A DNA stretch of 20,800 bases from Flavobacteriaceae bacterium (GTDB lineage: Bacteria > Bacteroidota > Bacteroidia > Flavobacteriales > Flavobacteriaceae). Position numbers and translations under genes: made by a program. The DNA lies in assembly GCA_947458575.1 (NCBI GenBank), contig CANHBE010000016.1, positions 1-20,800 of the forward strand, read 5' to 3'. This document shows positions 1 to 6,159 of this stretch, in pieces (within the stretch, counting starts at the first letter, position 1; each line of letters begins with the position of its first letter). The notes below the pieces were generated by a model. That model made no database searches. It was not told the origin of the DNA and was given only the letters and a program-made list of their open reading frames with translations.

Positions 1-356
1 AATTGGATTTGATGCTTGAATGCGAATTGTTGCTCCTTCAAACGGGTTTTATCCCAATACAAATCGATTCCGATTTCACCGACCGCGTAAAATTTTCTCT
101 TGGCTAACTCGCTTTCCACGTGTTGCAACTCTTCATGAAAATTGTCTTTGACATAAGTTGGATGCAAGCCCATCATAAGAAATATGTTCTCCGGATATGC
201 CTTCTCTAAATCATACATCGACTGCGTGCAGGTCGAGTCAATAGCAGGTACAAAAAAACGCGTTACGCCTTGACTGATAGCTCGTTGCATCATTTCGTGT
301 CTGTCCAAATCAAATTCTTCGCTGTAAAGATGGGTGTGTGTATCTGTAATGATCAT
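1..356 (-). CDS. TatD family metal-dependent hydrolase (partial, C-terminus outside window)
   Basis: The minus strand is open from an ATG at 356 to the window edge, giving about 118 N-terminal residues of a family usually near 255. It begins MIITDTHTHLYSEEF. H7 and H9 form the HxH metal-binding pair of the TatD/amidohydrolase TIM barrel. G-L-H-P at residues 63-66 and V-G-E-I-G-I-D with E94 match the next conserved metal or active-site positions. Family members are cytoplasmic metal-dependent DNases or hydrolases; bacterial TatD has been tied to DNA repair and quality control. The substrate cannot be read from sequence. The gene is divergent from the aspartic protease at 453, and a good flavobacterial promoter lies just upstream. 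The family call is solid; the biological role is open. Confidence 0.93.
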   Translation of the reverse strand, partial: MIITDTHTHLYSEEFDLDRHEMMQRAISQGVTRFFVPAIDSTCTQSMYDLEKAYPENIFLMMGLHPTYVKDNFHEELQHVESELAKRKFYAVGEIGIDLYWDKTRLKEQQFAFKHQIQ

Positions 357-383
357 GATTCCGAAAGGCCAATTTTAATGGTT

Positions 384-416
384 CAAAATTACAATTAAAA
401 CCAAACTATTCACCAA
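384..416 (-). promoter_or_regulatory. Predicted flavobacterial promoter of the TatD-family gene
   Basis: Read on the minus strand, TAATTTTG at 391-384 is a perfect match to the Bacteroidota -7 box TAnnTTTG. A TTG at 416-414, 22 nt upstream, fits the -33 element. Transcription would start near 377, leaving a leader of about 20 nt before the ATG at 356. Confidence 0.5.
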
Positions 417-452
417 AACTTTACGACCTTAGCACGGTAGCGTCAAAAAAAA

Positions 453-890
453 ATGAAACACCTTCAAGAACTTCTCAAAAAAGAAAAATACACCAAGATT
501 AATTTTAAGGTGACCAAGACCCAACATTTACTTCTGAAGGCCAGCATCAATGGCATCAAGGGTAATTTTATTCTGGATACTGGAGCCAGCAACAGTTGTG
601 TGGGATTTGAAAGTATCGAATTGTTTCAACTCACCGCCGGAAAATCAAAAACCAAAGCAGCAGGTGCCGGAGCGACCGGAATGTTTACACAAATAGCCAA
701 AAGCAATCAATTACAAATAGGTCGTTGGAAAAACAAGAATTTTCATTTGGTGATTTTCGATTTGTCTCATGTCAATGAAGCGCTCACGCAATATAAAGCC
801 AAACCTGTGCAAGGTATTATTGGAGCTGATGTATTGTTAGAAGGAAAAGCAATTATTGACTACTATAATCATTGTTTGTACTTGCAATAG
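453..890 (+). CDS. Retropepsin-like (clan AA) aspartic protease, single domain
   Basis: This 145-residue protein carries the aspartic protease signature F-I-L-D-T-G-A-S, with catalytic D42 in DTGAS (residues 42-46). Toward the C-terminus G-I-I-G-A-D-V-L (about 121-128) corresponds to the hydrophobic-hydrophobic-Gly element of retropepsins. One active-site motif in such a short chain implies that it works as a homodimer, as retropepsins and bacterial single-domain relatives do. I see no signal peptide or membrane segment (the N-terminus is MKHLQELLKKEKYTK), so it should be cytoplasmic, which is less common than the exported or membrane-anchored forms. The ATG follows an A-rich tract typical of flavobacterial start sites. 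It is divergent from the TatD-like gene and not obviously in an operon. Substrate unknown. Confidence 0.85.
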   Translation: MKHLQELLKKEKYTKINFKVTKTQHLLLKASINGIKGNFILDTGASNSCVGFESIELFQLTAGKSKTKAAGAGATGMFTQIAKSNQLQIGRWKNKNFHLVIFDLSHVNEALTQYKAKPVQGIIGADVLLEGKAIIDYYNHCLYLQ

Positions 891-963
891 TCTGTACTCT
901 CGCCTATAATTCAATATTTTTTTTTAGTTTCAAATTAATAACTCCCTCGCTTCTTTTATTTTA

Positions 964-971
964 TATCTTTG
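964..971 (+). promoter_or_regulatory. Predicted -7 promoter box for the T9SS-secreted protein
   Basis: TATCTTTG matches TAnnTTTG exactly and lies 19 nt before the ATG at 991. No clear TTG -33 element is seen at the expected spacing, so the call rests on the -7 box alone. Confidence 0.4.
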
Positions 972-990
972 ATTATTAAATTCTTACCTT

Positions 991-3345
991 ATGAAAGGAA
1001 ACTACATCACTTCGATTTTACTATTATTTTTCGGGTTGGTCAACTATCACAACCTAATTGGTCAAATAAGTATCATCGCAAATGATGATACCCGTTTTTT
1101 CACAAATCAAAATATCACGCCGCCAGCACAATCTATTTTAGAGAATGATTTATATATCGGGATGCCTATTTTTAATTGGCAGTTTGTTATCCTAAATTTT
1201 CCAGAAACTTTCCCTGCAGATATTTCAATAAATGAGGCTGGTTTTGTAATTGTAGGTAGTCAAACACCAAGTGGCACTTACATCATCCCATATGAGGTTT
1301 GCGACGCAGATGGACTTGGAATTTGTGATTCTGCCACGGTTACAGTAACAGTAGATTATTGCAGAACCGATACGCCGCTTGTAGATTCTTTGACTCAACC
1401 AACTTGTGAATTACCATTCGGAAGTATATCGTTATCGGGTTTGCCAGAAATTGGACAGTGGGTCATTTCGTATGTGAATAATAATGGCCCCGCTATTTCT
1501 ATCACGGGAACAGGAACGACTTTCACTGTTTCTAATCTTGCTCCAGGAAATTATACATTAAATGTTACAGAAGAAGATATTTTATTAGGGAACTGTTTTG
1601 AGTCATTTAATTTGAATTTTTCTATCGATAATATTTTCTCTGGACTCAATGTTTCAATGAGTGGTGCCTATCAAGATCTTAACAATGACGGATTTACCAA
1701 TGTGGGCGATGTGATTAACTATTCGTTTATCGTAAGCAACAATACCTGCCAAGATGTGACCAATGTTAGTTTGTTACACCAATCCCTAAACATTGAGGGC
1801 GGGCCAATCCTTGTTTTAGGCCCAACTACCGTTGACTCAACAACATTCACAGCTACTTATGTAATTACCCAAAATGACATTAACAATGGATTTATAATTA
1901 ATTCCATTGCTGTGCAAGGAACTCAAAACGGGACTCAGATTTTCAACGATGCTATTTTGACAATTGGCTTAAATATATCAGATGGCATAAAGCTCATGGC
2001 GTTTTTCGACAGTAATGCTAACGGTATACGGGAAAACTCAGAACCCTTTTTCCCATACGGCCAATTTCAGTATATCACGAATGGCGGACCAATAAATAAT
2101 ATTGCCTCTTCAAACGGTGTTTTTTTTCTGTATGAATCAAATCCTTCAAATAGCTATAATGTGAGCTATATTATTGATAGTGCTTACGTTTCTTATTACA
2201 CCGTTTCTCCATCTGCCTATTCTAATATTACTGTAGCTGCAGGCTCAGGCATTACAACTTACAACTTTCCTATCACAGTATTACCTCATAGCGACGTGTC
2301 AATACAGATTTATGGTTATGGGGCACCGCCGCGGCCAGGGTTTATCTACCAAAATTACATAGGCTACACCAACAATAGCAATCTAACAATTACTTCAGGC
2401 GCAATAACTTTCGTAAAAGATCCACTCTTAACGATAACTAACATCTCAACTGCAGGTGCAGTTACTAACGCAGACGGATTTACGTATGATTTCGTGAATC
2501 TACAACCAAATGAAACACGGAATATTATAGTATCAATGCAAGTGCCTACGATTCCGACTGTTTCATTGGGGCAACTCGTAACCAACACTTGCTCGATTTC
2601 AATTCCCGCCGATGATGTCAATATCAACAATAATTATTCAAGTTTAACAGAAACTATTGTCGGTTCCTATGACCCGAATGACAAAACCGAAAGTCACGGT
2701 GGCAAAATTGTTCACGCTACTTTTACCAATGATGATTATCTTACTTATACGATCCGATTCGAAAACACCGGAACGGCAAGTGCTATCAACGTTAGAGTTG
2801 ATGACTTGCTCGACAATCAACTGGACGAAAACAGCATCCGAACAATTGCTGCAAGCCATCCTTATGTTTTACGAAGAGTTAATAATGCGTTAAGCTGGCA
2901 GTTTGAAGGAATCGATTTACCGCCTTCTATCGAGAACGACCCCATTACCGGTCACGGCTATATCGTATTTCAAGTCAAACCAAAACCGGATTTTGCTTTG
3001 GGAGATGTTATTCCGAATACAGCCGAGATTTATTTTGATTTCAATCCACCTATTGTTACTGAACCTTGCTTAACTGAATTTGTGGAATTCTTGGGCGTGA
3101 ATGCTTTTGATGCTGATGCTTTTGCCTATTATCCAAATCCAACGTCAGGTGAAGTAACATTTTCTATGAAAAACACGAAGATTGAAAAGATTGAAGTCAT
3201 GGATGTTTTGGGAAAAACACTGCTAACCAAAACCAATAATTATTCGAGTGCTACTATTGATTTATTTTCTCTTTCTAAAGGCATGTATTTGGTAAAAGTA
3301 ACAGCAAATGGGCTGGAGAAAACCGTAAAAATCGTCAAAGAATAA
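991..3345 (+). CDS. Multidomain T9SS-secreted surface protein with C-terminal type A sorting domain
   Basis: This 784-residue protein starts with a signal peptide (MKGNYITSILLLFFGLVNYH, cleaved near IGQ). An Ig/cadherin-like domain of the kind common in flavobacterial surface proteins covers about 30-125. A repeat-like domain with T-Q-P-T-C, L-A-P-G-N-Y-T-L-N-V-T and G-N-C-F about 130-220 resembles SprB-type repeats. A DUF11/DUF7507-like segment (V-G-D-V-I-N-Y-S-F-I-V-S-N) lies about 220-325. A region with F-F-D-S-N-A-N-G-I-R-E-N follows, like SdrD/Cna-B domains. From about 557 there is a DUF7619-like block (V-G-S-Y-D-P-N-D-K, later I-Y-F-D-F-N-P-P-I). Residues 711-784 (Y-Y-P-N-P-T-S-G to K-I-V-K-E) are a Por secretion C-terminal sorting domain. 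It is exported by Sec, then by the T9SS, and attached to the surface or released. An adhesin or surface-layer role is inferred; no enzymatic domain is visible. It is monocistronic. Confidence 0.88.
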   Translation: MKGNYITSILLLFFGLVNYHNLIGQISIIANDDTRFFTNQNITPPAQSILENDLYIGMPIFNWQFVILNFPETFPADISINEAGFVIVGSQTPSGTYIIPYEVCDADGLGICDSATVTVTVDYCRTDTPLVDSLTQPTCELPFGSISLSGLPEIGQWVISYVNNNGPAISITGTGTTFTVSNLAPGNYTLNVTEEDILLGNCFESFNLNFSIDNIFSGLNVSMSGAYQDLNNDGFTNVGDVINYSFIVSNNTCQDVTNVSLLHQSLNIEGGPILVLGPTTVDSTTFTATYVITQNDINNGFIINSIAVQGTQNGTQIFNDAILTIGLNISDGIKLMAFFDSNANGIRENSEPFFPYGQFQYITNGGPINNIASSNGVFFLYESNPSNSYNVSYIIDSAYVSYYTVSPSAYSNITVAAGSGITTYNFPITVLPHSDVSIQIYGYGAPPRPGFIYQNYIGYTNNSNLTITSGAITFVKDPLLTITNISTAGAVTNADGFTYDFVNLQPNETRNIIVSMQVPTIPTVSLGQLVTNTCSISIPADDVNINNNYSSLTETIVGSYDPNDKTESHGGKIVHATFTNDDYLTYTIRFENTGTASAINVRVDDLLDNQLDENSIRTIAASHPYVLRRVNNALSWQFEGIDLPPSIENDPITGHGYIVFQVKPKPDFALGDVIPNTAEIYFDFNPPIVTEPCLTEFVEFLGVNAFDADAFAYYPNPTSGEVTFSMKNTKIEKIEVMDVLGKTLLTKTNNYSSATIDLFSLSKGMYLVKVTANGLEKTVKIVKE

Positions 3346-3363
3346 TTCTTAACATAAAATATC

Positions 3364-3397
3364 AAAAGCCATCTATTGTAGGTGGCTTTTTTGTTTT
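3364..3397. terminator. Bidirectional intrinsic terminator between convergent genes
   Basis: AAAAGCCATCTA (3364-3375) pairs with TAGGTGGCTTTT (3379-3390) in a 12-bp stem with one G-T wobble and a 3-nt loop. T-rich sequence follows on the plus strand (TTTTTTGTTTT). On the minus strand the stem ends in TTTTGAT. It serves the T9SS protein gene and the MFS gene. The MFS TAG codon (3375-3373) lies inside the stem. Confidence 0.8.
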
Positions 3398-4599
3398 CGA
3401 AAAGAAAAATACGCAATCCCCAAACTCACCAACATCAAAACGCCTCCCAAAATAAATGGTGCGCCAGCAAATTGAAAAGGCGCTTCATCATGAGTGAAAA
3501 AGTAGAAAATACCGGACATCACCGGTGGACCAATAATCGCACTCGCACTCATCAAACTCGATAATGTGCCTTGAATTTCGCCTTGCTCTGTTGGTAAAAC
3601 CTGACCAGAAACCACGGATTGCATTGCAGGACCAGCAATTCCGCCCAGACAATACGGAATCAAAAACACAAATACCATCCAACTTTGCGTTGCCGCGGCA
3701 AACAAAAACATCCCCGCCGCATATAAAATCATCCCAACATAAATACTATTCATGTTCCCCAACTTCGGATTGATCCATCGAATCAAAACACCTTGCACCA
3801 AACCAACCAAAAGTCCAATAATACCCAAAGAAATCCCCACCATCTTTTCGTCCCATCCAAATCGGAACATCGTAAAGTAACTCCAATTGCTTTGCACCGC
3901 ATGCGAAGCCACATACAAAATAAAAATCGCTGACATCAGTCCAAACAAGGTAGGATGCTTTCGCAGTCGCAACAAAGCGCCAACAGGATTCGCTCGCTTC
4001 CATTCGAAATTCCTGCGATTCTCATTGGCCAAGGATTCAGGTAGAATAAAATAACCATAAATGAAATTAACAAAACACAAAGCTGCAGCAGCATAAAAAG
4101 GAACTCTTGGACCGAAATGTCCCAATAATCCACCAATCACCGGACCGATGATAAATCCCAATCCGAACGCAGCGCCAATCATTCCGAAATTTTTTGCACG
4201 GTTTTCAGGTGTACTAATGTCGGCAATATAAGCCGATGCAGTAGTGATACTCGCGCCGGTGAGTCCCGCTATAATTCGTCCAATAAATAGCCAAGTAATT
4301 GTTGGGGCAAAAGAAAGCAACACATAATCAAGGGCAAAAGAGAAAAGAGAAATCAAAATAATCGGCCTCCGCCCATATTGATCACTCAAATTACCAATGA
4401 GAGGCGCAAAAATAAATTGGGTAAACGCATAAGCAAAACCAAGCCAGCCGCCATATTTCGCTGCCTCGCTGATATCGCCCTGAATCAATTCTTCAATCAA
4501 CTTTGGTATCACCGGTATGATAATGCCCCAACCCGTGATGTCAATCAACATGGTGATGAAAATAAATCCGATGGCCGCTTCTTTCTGGTTCTTTCTCAT
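3373..4599 (-). CDS. TetA-like major facilitator superfamily (MFS) drug:proton antiporter
   Basis: This inner-membrane transporter has 408 residues from the preferred ATG at 4599 (MRKNQKEAAIGFIF), close to the roughly 400 of the TCR/Tet family. MFS motif A reads G-N-L-S-D-Q-Y-G-R-R-P-I at 69-80. A motif B-like G-R-I-I-A-G-L-T-G-A lies at 107-116, and motif C reads G-F-I-I-G-P-V-I-G-G at 148-157, which marks proton-driven antiporters. About twelve hydrophobic segments are visible. The frame stays open upstream to 4710, but that 37-codon extension reads through a GC-rich structured intergenic element and has no transporter-like sequence, so I rejected it. The gene follows sucB after a terminator and has its own candidate promoter. 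Drug efflux is the family expectation; tetracycline specificity cannot be claimed. Confidence 0.9.
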   Translation of the reverse strand: MRKNQKEAAIGFIFITMLIDITGWGIIIPVIPKLIEELIQGDISEAAKYGGWLGFAYAFTQFIFAPLIGNLSDQYGRRPIILISLFSFALDYVLLSFAPTITWLFIGRIIAGLTGASITTASAYIADISTPENRAKNFGMIGAAFGLGFIIGPVIGGLLGHFGPRVPFYAAAALCFVNFIYGYFILPESLANENRRNFEWKRANPVGALLRLRKHPTLFGLMSAIFILYVASHAVQSNWSYFTMFRFGWDEKMVGISLGIIGLLVGLVQGVLIRWINPKLGNMNSIYVGMILYAAGMFLFAAATQSWMVFVFLIPYCLGGIAGPAMQSVVSGQVLPTEQGEIQGTLSSLMSASAIIGPPVMSGIFYFFTHDEAPFQFAGAPFILGGVLMLVSLGIAYFSFRKQKSHLQ

Positions 4600-4640
4600 A
4601 ATGTTATTTTGGGCGTGCCCCATCGTCGTGCCTCCTTGGG

Positions 4641-4678
4641 TCGCGCTTTCCGCAGTGCACGGCACTTTGCTCCAATCG
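4641..4678 (-). ncRNA. Structured intergenic element copy 1 (pairs with copy at 6114-6151)
   Basis: On the minus strand the core reads CGATTGGAGCAA, stem AGTGC, loop CGT, stem GCACT, then GCGGAAAGCGCGA. It aligns without gaps with the second copy at 6114-6151: 28 of 38 bases are identical, and 24 of 28 outside the stem arms. The stem differs by compensatory changes, and an outer three-pair helix (GCG at 4679-4677 with CGC at 4645-4643) is also kept. The GC-rich surroundings include a 10-nt self-complementary CACGCGCGTG at 4681-4690. It lies in the presumed 5' leader of the MFS gene. It may belong to an abundant family of flavobacterial intergenic RNA-like elements (possibly Rfam flavo-1). That assignment is from memory and unverified. 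Confidence 0.6.
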
Positions 4679-4700
4679 CTCACGCGCGTGTGCAAATAAA

Positions 4701-4729
4701 CAAAAATCAACTTGAATCTGAAACAACAA
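4701..4729 (-). promoter_or_regulatory. Candidate promoter for the MFS gene
   Basis: On the minus strand TTG at 4729-4727 and GATTTTTG (one mismatch to TAnnTTTG) at 4708-4701 are separated by 18 nt. A transcript from here would carry the structured element at 4641-4678 in its leader. A second imperfect -7 box (TTTATTTG) lies slightly downstream, so the exact start is uncertain. Confidence 0.3.
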
Positions 4730-4759
4730 AAAATCCCGCTTGCTGTACAAACGGGATTT
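4724..4759 (-). terminator. Intrinsic terminator of the sucAB transcript
   Basis: AAATCCCG (4731-4738) and CGGGATTT (4752-4759) form an 8-bp stem. An inner TTG/CAA pairing reduces the 13-nt loop. Read on the minus strand it is followed by TTTTTTGTTG, the expected U-tract. It lies 35 nt past the sucB stop. A second GC hairpin (CCCC 4773-4776 with GGGG 4781-4784, extended by CG/CG) sits between the stop and this terminator. Confidence 0.72.
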
Positions 4760-4794
4760 ACATATAAAGGCGCCCCAAATGGGGACGTAAGAAA

Positions 4795-6015
4795 CTACAA
4801 TTCTAAGGCTTTCTTCGCATTGCCACCCATTAAATGTTCTACCGGGTTTTCTAATGCTTCTTTCACAGCTACCAAGAACCCGACCGATTCACGGCCGTCA
4901 ATAATCCGGTGATCATACGATAACGCGACATACATAACTGGCGCAATAACAATCTCACCATTCCTAACAATTGGTCTGTCAACAACATTGTGCATCCCCA
5001 AAATTCCCGATTGTGGCGGGTTGATGATTGGCGTCGATAACATGCTTCCAAAAACACCACCATTTGATATTGTAAATGTACCTCCGGTCATCTCATCGAC
5101 AGTAATTTGACCATCACGTGCGCGCAATGCCAAACGCTTGATTTCTGCTTCCACGCCACGGAAAGATAATGTTTCTGCATTTCTCATCACTGGAACCATC
5201 AAACCTTTCGGACCAGAAACCGCTACGGAAATATCACAGAAATCATACGATATTTTGTCTTGTCCGTCAATCATCGAGTTGACATCTGGGAACAACTGCA
5301 ATGCCCGCGTAACTGCTTTGGTGAAGAATGACATAAAGCCAAGACCTAAGCCGTGTTTCTCTTTAAAAGCGTCTTTATATTCCGCTCTCAAATTGTAAAT
5401 GGCAGTCATATCAACCTCGTTAAAAGTCGTCAACATGGCTGTTTCATTCTTCGCTGAAACCAAGCGTTCCGCTACTTTACGACGCAACATGGAAAGTTTC
5501 GTCCGCTCAGAACCTCGGTTACCACCGGTAGGAGTTCCCATAGATGGAACTGCATTTACTGCATCTTCCTTAGTGATTCGACCATCTCTTCCGGTTCCTT
5601 TTACATCTGTAGGTTGAATGTTTTTTTCGTCGAGTATTTTCTTCGCTGCCGGTGATGGTGTGCTCGTTGCATAAGTTGTTGGTGCGACAACAGGTTTAAC
5701 TTCTGCCTTAGCAGCACTTGACGTTGGTGCTTCAACCTTTGGAGTTTCAGCAACAGGAGCTGCTCCGGAGGGCTTAGCGGCACTTGTATCAATCAGGCAA
5801 ACGACAGCGCCGACAGCTACTGCGTCGCCCTCTTCTGCTTTAAGGGTAATGATTCCGCTTGCTTCTGCGGGCAGTTCGAGCGTTGCTTTGTCCGAATCTA
5901 CCTCTGCAATCGCTTGGTCTTTTTCTACATAATCGCCGTCTTTAACCAACCAAGTCGCGATTTCAACTTCTTTGATGGATTCGCCTGGTGAAGGCACTTT
6001 CATTTCTAAAATCAT
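4795..6015 (-). CDS. sucB: 2-oxoglutarate dehydrogenase E2, dihydrolipoyllysine-residue succinyltransferase
   Basis: SucB transfers the succinyl group from the E1-bound intermediate to CoA in the TCA cycle and forms the core of the 2-oxoglutarate dehydrogenase complex. From the ATG at 6015 it has 406 residues, the usual size. A lipoyl domain covers about 1-75, with lipoylated K43 in D-S-D-K-A-T. A Pro/Ala/Thr linker follows, then an E1/E3-binding domain with S-P-A-A-K-K-I-L and G-T-G-R-D-G-R-I-T-K-E-D (about 125-165). The acyltransferase domain runs to the end, with F-N-E-V-D-M-T and the catalytic H-R-I-I-D-G motif (H369, D373). An in-frame ATG 48 nt upstream is less likely because the family starts with M-x-x-E-x-K-V-P-S-P-G-E-S. 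It lies 144 nt after sucA on the same strand with no promoter seen between, so co-transcription is expected. No E3 gene is in the window. Confidence 0.97.
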   Translation of the reverse strand: MILEMKVPSPGESIKEVEIATWLVKDGDYVEKDQAIAEVDSDKATLELPAEASGIITLKAEEGDAVAVGAVVCLIDTSAAKPSGAAPVAETPKVEAPTSSAAKAEVKPVVAPTTYATSTPSPAAKKILDEKNIQPTDVKGTGRDGRITKEDAVNAVPSMGTPTGGNRGSERTKLSMLRRKVAERLVSAKNETAMLTTFNEVDMTAIYNLRAEYKDAFKEKHGLGLGFMSFFTKAVTRALQLFPDVNSMIDGQDKISYDFCDISVAVSGPKGLMVPVMRNAETLSFRGVEAEIKRLALRARDGQITVDEMTGGTFTISNGGVFGSMLSTPIINPPQSGILGMHNVVDRPIVRNGEIVIAPVMYVALSYDHRIIDGRESVGFLVAVKEALENPVEHLMGGNAKKALEL

Positions 6016-6113
6016 GGTAGTATATTTTAGTTTATTGTTTTCTTTGTTTATCGTTTCGAGCACTGAAGCTCCGGTTTCAACTGTTCTTGTGGGTTTCCCG
6101 GATGCCCTAGCCC

Positions 6114-6151
6114 CGATAGGAGCAAGCTACCGTGTAGCGCGAAGAGCGGGA
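6114..6151 (+). ncRNA. Structured intergenic element copy 2, between sucA and sucB
   Basis: On the plus strand the core reads CGATAGGAGCAA, stem GCTAC, loop CGT, stem GTAGC, then GCGAAGAGCGGGA. It is the second member of the family described at 4641-4678. Inner stem pairs 1, 2 and 4 changed on both sides relative to copy 1 while staying complementary. The outer helix (CCG 6113-6115 with CGG 6147-6149) also differs by a compensated pair. Flanks TAGCCC before and AAATAGCTTC after look like further element sequence; the latter reaches the sucA stop codon (6162-6160). In this orientation it is antisense to the sucAB transcript. It could be a mobile or dispersed repeat, a processing signal or a small RNA. 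Confidence 0.6.
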
Positions 6152-6159
6152 AATAGCTT

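Noticed and set aside
4600..4710. N-terminal extension of the MFS protein to 4710
   Set aside because: The extension translates the GC-rich structured element and has no similarity to a transporter N-terminus; the ATG at 4599 gives the family's usual length.
4378..4767. 129-codon open frame on the plus strand across the MFS 5' end and upstream region
   Set aside because: It is antisense to the MFS gene and the structured element, with no domain and composition unlike a real protein.
6016..6063. Longer SucB start at 6063
   Set aside because: The family begins close to M-x-x-E-x-K-V-P-S-P-G-E-S; the extra 16 residues are Lys/Asn-rich leader translation.
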